DNA of 60,178 bases from Betaproteobacteria bacterium (GTDB lineage: Bacteria > Pseudomonadota > Gammaproteobacteria > Burkholderiales > Casimicrobiaceae): positions 1 through 60,178 of the forward strand of contig JAOUIA010000017.1 of the NCBI GenBank assembly GCA_029884335.1, read 5' to 3'. The position numbers were made by a program, and so were the translations under genes. Below the pieces are notes generated by a model. It worked only from the letters and a program-made list of their open reading frames with translations, did no database searches and was not told where the DNA came from. Positions 16,582 through 24,328 of this stretch are shown one piece after another. How positions within the stretch are numbered: position 1 is the stretch's first letter; every line of letters begins with the position of its first letter.

Positions 16582-17019
16582 ATGGTGGACGGGCCTGACG
16601 GCTGCGGCGTGCGATGGGAGCACTTCGCCCATGCGGCCGACGTGGGCGTGCGCGGCGCGGGCGCCACGAAGGCCGAAGCGTTCGAGCAGGCGGCCCTCGC
16701 GCTGACTGCGATCGTCACCGATCCGGCGGGCGTCGCCGCGGTGGAGGACGTGGAGGTGCGCTGCGAGGCGCCCGACGACGAGATGCTCCTCGCCGAGTGG
16801 CTCAACCGGCTGATCTTCGAGATGGCCACACGCGGGCTGGTCTTCGGCCGCTACGCCGTCGCGATCGAAGGGGCGGCGCTCGTCGCGCACGCGTTCGGCG
16901 AGCGCATCGACGTCGCCCGCCACCATCCCGCCGCCGAGCCGAAGGGCGCCACTTTCACCGCGCTGCGCGTCGCGCGAGACGACGGCGGCTGGGTCGCGCA
17001 GACCGTCGTGGACGTCTGA
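16582..17019 (+). CDS. Archease
   Basis: This 145-residue protein is the activator of the RNA ligase RtcB. The sequence FAHAADVGVRGAG and DDEMLLAEWLNRLIFE match the archease family, with the acidic residues that bind metal at the rim. I chose the ATG at 16582 because GGAGGTGG stands just before it; an ATG 24 bases earlier lacks this. It ends 3 bases before rtcB, so the pair is co-translated. Confidence 0.92.
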   Translation: MVDGPDGCGVRWEHFAHAADVGVRGAGATKAEAFEQAALALTAIVTDPAGVAAVEDVEVRCEAPDDEMLLAEWLNRLIFEMATRGLVFGRYAVAIEGAALVAHAFGERIDVARHHPAAEPKGATFTALRVARDDGGWVAQTVVDV

Positions 17020-17022
17020 CCG

Positions 17023-18453
17023 ATGGACCCGGGTCGCCTCCTCCGCCGTTCCGAGCACGAGTGGGAGATCGCGCCGTCCGGCGGCATGCGTGTGCCCGCA
17101 GTCCTGTACGCCAGCGAGGCCCTGATCCGCGCGATGGACGACAAGGTCGGCGAGCAGGCGGCCAACGTCGCCGCGCTGCCCGGCATCGTGCGCGCCTCCT
17201 TCGCGATGCCCGACGCGCACTGGGGCTACGGCTTCCCGATCGGCGGCGTGGCCGCATTTGACGCCAGGCGCGGCGGCGTCGTGTCGGCGGGCGGCGTGGG
17301 CTTCGACATCTCCTGCGGCGTGCGCTGCCTGACGACGAACCTGGCTCGCGCCGACGTCGAGGCCGTCAAGCGGAAGCTGGCCGACGTGCTCTTCGCGCGC
17401 GTCCCCGCAGGCATGGGCAGGACAGGCTCGATTCGCCTGTCGGCCGCCGAGACCGACGCCATGCTCTCGGGCGGCGCCCGCTGGGCCGTGGCGCGCGGCC
17501 ACGGCGGCGAGGCCGACCTCGAGCGCATCGAGGAGCGCGGCCGCATCCCCCACGCGAAACCCGGCACCGTGTCGGAACAGGCGCGCCGCCGCCAGCGCGA
17601 CGAGATGGGCACGCTGGGCAGCGGCAACCACTACCTCGAGGTGCAGGAAGTGGCGGAGGTCCACGATGCCGGCGCGGCCGCGGCGTACGGGCTCGCGCAG
17701 GGAGCGATCGTCGTGATGATCCACTGCGGCTCGCGCGGACTCGGCCACCAGATCGGCACCGAGTTCCTGAAGCGCATGGCGATCGCCGCGCCGTCGTTCG
17801 GCATCGCGCTGCCCGACCGCGAGCTCGCCTGCGCGCCGATCGACTCCGACCTCGGGCAGGAGTACCTCGGCGCGATGCGCGCCGCGATCAACTGCGCGCT
17901 GGCGAACCGCCAGATCCTCACGCACCTCGTGCGCGAGGCGTTCGCCGGCGTGCTGCCGGACGCGCGGCTCGACGTGCTCTACGACGTCTCGCACAACACG
18001 TGCAAGGTCGAGACCCACGTCGTCGACGGCAGGCCGTGCGAATTGCACGTGCACCGCAAGGGCGCGACGCGGGCCTGGGGACCCGGCCACCCGGAGCTGC
18101 CCGCGGCGCTGCGCACCGCCGGCCAGCCGGTGCTGATCGGCGGCTCGATGGGCACGGGCTCCTACGTGCTGGCCGGAACGCGCGAGTCCGGATCGCGCGC
18201 GTTCTCGTCGGCCTGCCACGGCGCGGGACGCGCGATGAGCCGCCACCAGGCGTTGCGCACGTGGTCGGGGCGGCAGGTCGTGGACTCGCTCGCAGCGCAG
18301 GGCATCCTGATCCGCAGCCCCTCGGACCGCGGCGTGGCCGAGGAGGCGCCCGGCGCCTACAAGGATCTCGGCGCGGTGGTCGGGGCGGCCGAAGCGGCGG
18401 GCCTCGCCCGCAAGGTCGCGCGCACCGTGCCGCTGGTGTGCATCAAGGGCTGA
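17023..18453 (+). CDS. rtcB: RNA-splicing ligase RtcB
   Basis: RtcB joins RNA 2',3'-cyclic phosphate or 3'-phosphate ends to 5'-OH ends using GTP and manganese, in RNA repair or tRNA splicing. The 476-residue protein keeps the metal ligands D95 and C98 (FDISCGVRC), H203 (GNH), H234 (IHCGSRG) and H324 (VSHNT), and the guanylylated histidine H399 in SACHGAGR. Archease directly upstream is the usual partner. There is no rtcA, and no sigma-54 regulator rtcR is adjacent, so control probably differs from the Escherichia coli rtc operon. Confidence 0.97.
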   Translation: MDPGRLLRRSEHEWEIAPSGGMRVPAVLYASEALIRAMDDKVGEQAANVAALPGIVRASFAMPDAHWGYGFPIGGVAAFDARRGGVVSAGGVGFDISCGVRCLTTNLARADVEAVKRKLADVLFARVPAGMGRTGSIRLSAAETDAMLSGGARWAVARGHGGEADLERIEERGRIPHAKPGTVSEQARRRQRDEMGTLGSGNHYLEVQEVAEVHDAGAAAAYGLAQGAIVVMIHCGSRGLGHQIGTEFLKRMAIAAPSFGIALPDRELACAPIDSDLGQEYLGAMRAAINCALANRQILTHLVREAFAGVLPDARLDVLYDVSHNTCKVETHVVDGRPCELHVHRKGATRAWGPGHPELPAALRTAGQPVLIGGSMGTGSYVLAGTRESGSRAFSSACHGAGRAMSRHQALRTWSGRQVVDSLAAQGILIRSPSDRGVAEEAPGAYKDLGAVVGAAEAAGLARKVARTVPLVCIKG

Positions 18454-18478
18454 CGCCCGCCACGACCAGGGAGACCGC

Positions 18479-19741
18479 ATGCTCCGCACGAACGACGCCC
18501 TCACCGTCACCCGCCTGCCCGGATTGTCGACGGCGATCCGCCGCGTGCTCTCCGCGCGCGCCGAGGCGACGGCCATCCCGTTCCGGGTCGTGTTCGCCGA
18601 CGGCAGCGAGTTCACGCACGGCGACGATGCGCCCGCCTTCACCGTGACGTTCCGCCGCCGCCGCGCCGAGCTCGCCCTGCTGCGCCATGGCCACGTCGGG
18701 ATCATGGAGGCCTACTTCGACGGCGACGTCGACGTCGACGGCGAGATCGCGCTCGCCTTCCGCGCCGCGTACGACTCGGGCTTCGACGAAGAGCGCAACC
18801 CGCTCGTCCTCGCGCGCAACCGCTGGCACGAGATCAACTACTCGAACCGCAGCGTCGCGCAGGCGAAGGCCAACGCGCGCGCGCACTACGGGCTGCCCAA
18901 GGCGTTCTACGAGCCCTGGCTGGACCGCGAGGGCATGACGTACACCTGCGCGTACTGGAAGGAGGGCACGGCCACGCTGGAGGAGGCGCAGCGCAACAAG
19001 CTCGACCACGTGTGCCGCAAGGTGCGGCTCGCCCCCGGCGAGACGTTCGTCGACGTCGGCAGCGGCTTCGGCGGCCTGCTGTTCCACGCGTGGGAGCGCT
19101 ACGGCGCGCGCGGCACGGGGATCAACACGACGACCGAGCAGGTCGAGGCCGTGCGCGAGGAGATCGCGCGGCGCGGGCTCGGCCACGCGATGTCCGTCGT
19201 CGAGTGCGACTTCCGCGAGATGCCCGGGCAGTACGACAAGCTGCTGTCGGTCGGGACGCTGGAGCACGCCGGGCGCGACCAGCTCGACGAGGTCGTGCGC
19301 GCGCACGCCGCCGTGCTGAAGCCCGGCGGGCTAGGCGTCATCCACTTCATCGGACACGTCGGCGACGCGGAGACCGAGTTCTTCATCCGCGAGCACATCT
19401 TCCCCGGGGGATGGATCCCGAGCCTCGCCCGCGCGCTGGAGGCGATGGAGGCCTCCGGCCTCGAGGTGCTCGACGTCGAGAACCTGCGCCGGCACTACGC
19501 GCTCACGCTCGACTGCTGGGCGGCGCGGTTCGACGCGGCGTGGCCGCGCATCCGCTCGCTCGACCCCGCACGCTTCGACGAGCGCTTCCGGCGCAAGTGG
19601 CGTACGTACCTGTGGTCCTGCGCCGAGCTGTTCCGCGCGCGCGCCGGGCGCACGCACCTCTTCCAGGTGCTCGTCGCCAAGGGCAACGTGGCGGCGAACT
19701 ACCCGATGAGCCGCGCGTTCCTGTACGCGCCGACCGCGTGA
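18479..19741 (+). CDS. CFA-synthase-like SAM-dependent fatty-acyl methyltransferase (TmsB/UfaM-like)
   Basis: The 420-residue protein resembles cyclopropane-fatty-acyl-phospholipid synthase. It has TYTCAYWKEG, the SAM-binding VDVGSGFGG, and SVGTLEHAGRDQ. It is translationally coupled to the flavoprotein gene (stop and GTG share GTGA). A CFA-synthase-like enzyme paired with an FAD oxidoreductase is the layout of actinobacterial TmsB-TmsA (10-methyl fatty acids) and of the proteobacterial methylated/furan fatty-acid genes. I therefore favour methyl transfer onto an unsaturated phospholipid acyl chain. Ordinary cyclopropane synthesis remains possible. Confidence 0.8.
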   Translation: MLRTNDALTVTRLPGLSTAIRRVLSARAEATAIPFRVVFADGSEFTHGDDAPAFTVTFRRRRAELALLRHGHVGIMEAYFDGDVDVDGEIALAFRAAYDSGFDEERNPLVLARNRWHEINYSNRSVAQAKANARAHYGLPKAFYEPWLDREGMTYTCAYWKEGTATLEEAQRNKLDHVCRKVRLAPGETFVDVGSGFGGLLFHAWERYGARGTGINTTTEQVEAVREEIARRGLGHAMSVVECDFREMPGQYDKLLSVGTLEHAGRDQLDEVVRAHAAVLKPGGLGVIHFIGHVGDAETEFFIREHIFPGGWIPSLARALEAMEASGLEVLDVENLRRHYALTLDCWAARFDAAWPRIRSLDPARFDERFRRKWRTYLWSCAELFRARAGRTHLFQVLVAKGNVAANYPMSRAFLYAPTA

Positions 19742-21087
19742 CCGGCCACGCCGACAGGCTCGCGCGGCTCGAGGCCGCGATCGCGTCGGCGCGGCGCGAA
19801 GGACGGCTCGCGATCGGTCTGGCGAAGCGGACGTCGAACCTGTTCCGCGACCGCGCGTCGCGCCGCGCGCCGCGCATCGATCTCTCCGGCTTCGACGCGG
19901 TGCTGGGCGTGGACACGTCGCGCGGGCTCGTCGAGGCCGAGGGCATGTGCACCTACGAGGCGCTCGCCGACGCCACGCTCGCGCGCGGCGCCGTGCCCGC
20001 CGTCGTGCCGCAGCTCAAGTCGATCACGCTGGGCGGCGCGGCTGCCGGCGTGGGCATCGAGGCGTCGTCGTTCCGCCACGGGCTGGTCCACGACACCGTC
20101 GTCGAACTCGACGTGCTGGCGGCCGACGGCAGCGTGGTGCGCTGCACCCCGGACAACAAGCACCGCGACCTGTTCCTCGGCTTCCCCAACTCGTACGGGA
20201 CGCTCGGCTACGCGCTTCGGCTGGTCGCACGCACGGTGCCGGCGAAGCGCTACGTGCGCCTGCGCCACGCGCGGCACGGCGACGCCGCATCGTTCTTCGC
20301 CGACCTCGCGGCGGCCTGCGCCGACCCGGCGGTCGACTACGTCGACGGCGTCGTCTTCGATCGCGGGCGACTCGTGCTGACGCGCGGGACCTTCGTCGAC
20401 GAAGCGCCCTCGACGAGCGACTACACGTTCGAGCGCATCTACTATCGCTCGCTGCTCGAGCGCGAGTCCGACCACCTGACCGCGCGCGACTTCCTCTGGC
20501 GCTGGGACACCGACTGGTTCTGGTGCTCGCGCAACGTCGGCGCGCAGCACCCGCTGCTGCGCCGCCTGTACGGCCGAGCGCGGCTCAACTCCGTCACCTA
20601 CCAGAGGATCATGCGGTGGAACGCGCGCGCCGGGCTCACGCGGGCACTCGACCGCCTGCGCGGCGTGCACGCCGAGTCGGTGATCCAGGACGTCGACGTG
20701 CCGATCGCCGCCGCCGAAGCGCTGCTCGCGTTCCTGCACGAGCGCGTGGGCATCCTGCCGATCTGGGTGTGCCCGCTCGCGCTGCCCGACCCGTCGCGAG
20801 CTGCCACGCTCTACCCGCTCTCGGCGGGAACGCCGTGGGTCAACTTCGGCTTCTGGGACGTCGTCCGCACGCGCGAGCGCCGGCCCGAAGGCTTCGTCAA
20901 CCGCGCCATCGAGCGCGAGGTCGCGCGGCTGGGAGGCGCGAAGTCCCTCTACTCGGACTCGACCTACACCGAGGACGAGTTCTGGGCGCTGCACGACCGT
21001 GCTGCCTATGCGGCGCTCAAGCGCCGCTACGACCCGGCCGGCGCGCTCCCCGACCTCTACGCCAAGTGCGTGCTGCGGAAGGGCTGA
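19738..21087 (+). CDS. FAD-binding oxidoreductase (TmsA/UfaD-like, DHCR24-type)
   Basis: The 449-residue protein starts at a GTG that overlaps the preceding stop. It has a PCMH-type FAD domain: VDTSRGLVEAEGMCTYEALAD, then VVPQLKSITLGGAAAGVGIEASSFRHG, and PNSYGTLGYALR. These segments are typical of the DHCR24/TmsA group. In TmsA-type proteins the flavoprotein reduces a methylene intermediate; in the furan fatty-acid pathway a related one introduces a double bond. The direction here is not determined. Its partner is the methyltransferase gene just upstream. Confidence 0.78.
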   Translation: MTGHADRLARLEAAIASARREGRLAIGLAKRTSNLFRDRASRRAPRIDLSGFDAVLGVDTSRGLVEAEGMCTYEALADATLARGAVPAVVPQLKSITLGGAAAGVGIEASSFRHGLVHDTVVELDVLAADGSVVRCTPDNKHRDLFLGFPNSYGTLGYALRLVARTVPAKRYVRLRHARHGDAASFFADLAAACADPAVDYVDGVVFDRGRLVLTRGTFVDEAPSTSDYTFERIYYRSLLERESDHLTARDFLWRWDTDWFWCSRNVGAQHPLLRRLYGRARLNSVTYQRIMRWNARAGLTRALDRLRGVHAESVIQDVDVPIAAAEALLAFLHERVGILPIWVCPLALPDPSRAATLYPLSAGTPWVNFGFWDVVRTRERRPEGFVNRAIEREVARLGGAKSLYSDSTYTEDEFWALHDRAAYAALKRRYDPAGALPDLYAKCVLRKG

Positions 21088-21100
21088 GCCGGCTGGCGCG

Positions 21101-22522
21101 TCACGCGGTCGCGCGCAGGTGGATCTCGAGCGCGGCGCGCAGCCCCGACTCGATCGCGCCCTGGATCCACGCGTGGGCGAGCGAGGCGTGCTCGCCGGCG
21201 AAGTGCACGCGCCCCTCCGGCGCGATCACGTGCTCGTGCAGCAGCGACTGCTGGCCCGGCTCGAACAGCGCGAACGCGCCGCCGGCGTACGGGTCGTCGT
21301 GCCACACCTTCGACGCGCCGACCTCGTACTCGGCGCTCGCCTGCGGGTGGATCGCGGCAAGGTTCTCCAGCGCCTGCTCGAGGCGCTCGGCCGGCGGCAG
21401 CGAGCCCCAGCGCTGCGCGTCCTCGGACCACGTGTAGCTCGCCACGACCACGCCGCGCCCCGTATCGCGCCCGTGATCGGGGTAGAAGACGTTGCGGATC
21501 GGCATGTCGGTGATCGTGCCCCCGCCGAAGATGCCGTCGTCGTCCTCCCAGAAGCGGCGCGCGAACTGCAGGAACACCTTCGCCGAGGCGTCGTAGCGCA
21601 GCTGGCGGATCGCGCGGCGCTTGCCGGGCGAGAACGGCGTCACCGTCTCGATGTGGCGCAGCACGGGGAACGGCAGCGCGAGGACGCAGTAGTCGGCGGC
21701 GAAGAGCGTCCGCCCGCCGCCGGTCTGGCAGTGAAGCGTGACGCCCCGCTCGCCCTGCTCGATCGCGCACAGCCGCGCTCCGTAGCGGATGCGCGCGCCG
21801 ACGGCAGGCATGAACGCGAGCGGCAGCCGGTCCATGCCGCCCTCGACCTGCACGAGGTCCTGGTAGAAGCGGCCGATCTCCTCGCGCAGCAGCTCGAGGA
21901 AGCACGAGCTCATCAGCGCCTCCTGGTTCTGCAGCAGGCCGAAGACCTCGATCTCCGGCTCGTGCCATCCCAGCCGCTCGAGGAAATCGCGCGTCGAGTA
22001 GCCGTCGTAGCGCTCGACGATCGACGCCCAGGCCGCGTCGCCGCCGCGCTCGACCTCGTCCACCAGCGGACGGATCGCGCTCTCCCAGCGCTTGCCGTAG
22101 GTCGTCGCGCGGTCCTGCTCGCTCATCTCGGCGGCCAGCAGCGCGGGGTTCGCCTCGATCTCGCTCCAGCGGTGGCGGCGGCCGCCGATGTGGCAGTAGG
22201 CCGCCGGGTTGTCGAGCGTGAACGCTCGCAGCGCGAGGCCGAAGCGCTCGGCGTAGGCGAGCGTCAGCGCGTGCGCGCGCGGGATGCGCATCGCGCCGGC
22301 CTCGCCGTAGAGTCCGGGCGCGAACGGCTCGCGCAGCGTGAGGATGCGGCCGCCGATGCGGTGCTGCGCCTCGAGGATGAACGGGTCGTGGCCGGCACGC
22401 GCGAGTTCGTACGCGGCGACGAGCCCCGCCATCCCCGCGCCGACGATCGCCACGCGCTGCCGCGGGCCGGCCCGCTCGGGGAGCCCGTCGCGGGCGATCG
22501 CGAGCCAATCGGGTTGCGCCAT
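21101..22522 (-). CDS. Flavin monoamine oxidase family protein
   Basis: The 473-residue protein has the dinucleotide-binding VAIVGAGMAGLVAAYEL, then EAQHRIGGRI (FAD ribose and GGR motif), and C-terminal GRVHFAGEHAS...WIQGAIESG, which contacts the flavin. These place it with amine oxidases and L-amino-acid oxidases. GGGAGG precedes the ATG at 22522. It is convergent with the fatty-acid flavoprotein gene, with 13 bases between stops. The substrate is not readable. Confidence 0.86.
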   Translation of the reverse strand: MAQPDWLAIARDGLPERAGPRQRVAIVGAGMAGLVAAYELARAGHDPFILEAQHRIGGRILTLREPFAPGLYGEAGAMRIPRAHALTLAYAERFGLALRAFTLDNPAAYCHIGGRRHRWSEIEANPALLAAEMSEQDRATTYGKRWESAIRPLVDEVERGGDAAWASIVERYDGYSTRDFLERLGWHEPEIEVFGLLQNQEALMSSCFLELLREEIGRFYQDLVQVEGGMDRLPLAFMPAVGARIRYGARLCAIEQGERGVTLHCQTGGGRTLFAADYCVLALPFPVLRHIETVTPFSPGKRRAIRQLRYDASAKVFLQFARRFWEDDDGIFGGGTITDMPIRNVFYPDHGRDTGRGVVVASYTWSEDAQRWGSLPPAERLEQALENLAAIHPQASAEYEVGASKVWHDDPYAGGAFALFEPGQQSLLHEHVIAPEGRVHFAGEHASLAHAWIQGAIESGLRAALEIHLRATA

Positions 22523-22817
22523 CTGCGTCCCTCCCCGCGTTGCGCCGATGCGCACAGCGTACGCGAGGCCGCACGCCGGCAGAAGCGCGACGGGCGCCCG
22601 CGGGCGCCGGTTCGGGGCGGCGCGGGCACGCCAAGCCGGCGCCCGACCGCAGCCGGGCGCATCGACGCCCGCCGCCGGCGCGTTCTCGGCAACCGGCGGC
22701 CACTCCCGTCGCAGGCGAACGATCGTCCTGTTCCGGCCGCGCTGTGCGCCGTGGCCGCCCGCCCCGCCCGGTTCGCCGTGACTCACGTCAAGGCGGAATC
22801 GGCATCCGGGCCGCACA

Positions 22818-23210
22818 ATGCGGGCCATCATGCTCGCACTCAATCTCGCGCCGGTCGCAATCGCCGGCGCCGCGCTCGCGGCGCACTTCTACCGCGCAGG
22901 CCAGGAAGCGGGCGTCGTCGCGTCGCTCGCACTGATAGCCCTCGCGCTGGTGCGCAGGCCCTGGGCCGCTCGCGTGGTGCAGGCGGGATTGCTGCTCGGT
23001 GCGCTGGAATGGCTGCGCACGATGGCGACGTTCACCGCCGTGCGCATCGCGGTGGGCCAGCCGTACCTGCGCATGGCGCTGATCCTCGCCGCCATCGCGC
23101 TCGTCACCGCGCTCGCGGCGCTCGTGTTCGAGCGGCGCGCGATGCGCCGTCGCTACGGGCTCGGCGGGGACACGCTCCCGCCCGCGACGCGGCCGGGGCT
23201 GCAGGGCTGA
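22818..23210 (+). CDS. Small integral membrane protein of unknown function
   Basis: This 130-residue protein has about four hydrophobic segments (near residues 5-22, 33-45, 52-66 and 83-103) and a basic C-terminal tail ERRAMRRRYG. I do not recognise a family. It is convergent with the DapA-family gene and stands alone on its strand. The 295 bases before it contain a GAACGATCGTCC core (22717-22728) like the sites at 525-540 and 10563-10580. Confidence 0.65.
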   Translation: MRAIMLALNLAPVAIAGAALAAHFYRAGQEAGVVASLALIALALVRRPWAARVVQAGLLLGALEWLRTMATFTAVRIAVGQPYLRMALILAAIALVTALAALVFERRAMRRRYGLGGDTLPPATRPGLQG

Positions 23211-23217
23211 CGATCCG

Positions 23218-24117
23218 CTACAGCGGCGGGAGAGTGGCGGACAGCCGCTCGGTCATCCGCAGCCCGAACGGCGTGGGCCGCTGCGCCGGCGAGCGGTCGA
23301 ACACCTCGCCGAGGCCGAGCCGCCGCGCGACGATGCGCTTGCCGTAGCAGACGAAGGTGTCGATCGAGCTCATCATGAACGCGATGAGCGGCAGCACCTC
23401 GCGGTAGAGCCGCTCGGCCTCGGCCTCGCCCTCGGGCGTGCCGCGCCGCATCGCCTCGTAGATCGCCACCTGCACGTCGAAGCATTCGGGGGCGGGGATC
23501 ATCCCCACGCAGCCGGCGCGAAGGCAGTCGGGCAGCTCCATGCCGCCGCGGCCGTTGAACACGCGGTAGGCGCCGCCGGTGTCGGCGACGACGCGCTCGA
23601 TCACGTGCGCCGGCGCCTCGCCCTTGAGCAGGCACACGTTCGGGTGCTGGCGATTGAGCGCCGCCAGCCCGGCGTTCGACAGGCCGACGCCGAGGAACTG
23701 CGCGGCGTTCTGCAGCGCGACCGGCAGGTCGGTGGAGTCGGCGACCGCGCCGAAGAAACGCAGCAGCTCGAGCTCGCCCATCGTCGCGGCAGCGGGCGGC
23801 TGCAGGATCACCCAGTCGGCCCCCGCCTCCTTCGCCGCGCGCGCGAACGCGGACTGCCCGTGCACCGACGGCTCGGCGACCGTCACCGCAAGCGGCAGGC
23901 GGCCGCGCAGCGCCTCCGCAGTCCACTCGAGCACTCGGCGGCGCTCCGCGGCGTCGAGCTTGTTCGTCTCCGTGGCAAGCCCGAGGATCGCCACGCCGTG
24001 CGCGCCGTGGCGAACGGCAGCCTCGACCTGCGCGGCGATCGGCTCGCGCAGCGGCGCGCCCTGCGCGTCGAAGAACGCGTAGAGGATCGGGTAGATGCCG
24101 TGGAAATCGGTACCCAT
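23218..24117 (-). CDS. Dihydrodipicolinate synthase family aldolase/dehydratase (sugar-acid lyase)
   Basis: This 299-residue TIM-barrel protein of the DapA/NAL family is the last gene of the sugar-acid operon. The Schiff-base lysine is K165 in CLLKGEA. The usual catalytic tyrosine (Y133 in DapA, in a YNVP context) is glutamine Q136 (ALQNAA), and the GTTGE loop is GLATE. It is therefore not a lysine-biosynthetic DapA. After the dehydratases upstream, a role on 2-keto-3-deoxy sugar acids is the natural inference. Copy B of the three-stem element lies in its leader. Confidence 0.82.
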   Translation of the reverse strand: MGTDFHGIYPILYAFFDAQGAPLREPIAAQVEAAVRHGAHGVAILGLATETNKLDAAERRRVLEWTAEALRGRLPLAVTVAEPSVHGQSAFARAAKEAGADWVILQPPAAATMGELELLRFFGAVADSTDLPVALQNAAQFLGVGLSNAGLAALNRQHPNVCLLKGEAPAHVIERVVADTGGAYRVFNGRGGMELPDCLRAGCVGMIPAPECFDVQVAIYEAMRRGTPEGEAEAERLYREVLPLIAFMMSSIDTFVCYGKRIVARRLGLGEVFDRSPAQRPTPFGLRMTERLSATLPPL

Positions 24118-24139
24118 TCGCGAGCCGCGTGTTTCTTCA

Positions 24140-24328
24140 GCAGTCCGACGCAACACGCCACCAACAGGCAGCGTACGGCGCATGACGCCCGTCGTTGCGT
24201 GCCCTTGCCGGCGGACGCCGCAGGGCCGCCCCAAGGCGTCCGCCCTGATTCCCTCCCGATGCAAAAGGCGCAACGACAACGCCGCGAGTCACCGTCGAGC
24301 GTACGAGCGCCTCTTGCATCGGAGCGCT
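24140..24328 (-). ncRNA. Copy B of the three-stem structured intergenic element (unknown family)
   Basis: This 189-base stretch lies between the arabinonate-dehydratase-like stop and the DapA-family start, reading on the minus strand. Stem I pairs 24256-24271 with 24307-24322 (16 bp). Its one imperfect position is G-U in minus-strand RNA but A-C in plus-strand RNA. Stem II pairs 24211-24219 with 24235-24243 and differs from copy A by two compensated pairs, with the same 15-base loop length and GGGCCGCCCC core. Stem III pairs ACGCAAC (24148-24154) with GTTGCGT (24194-24200). GCAGTCCGAC at its end matches GCAGTACGAC in copy A. Function unknown; a repeat family is the main alternative. Confidence 0.45.
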
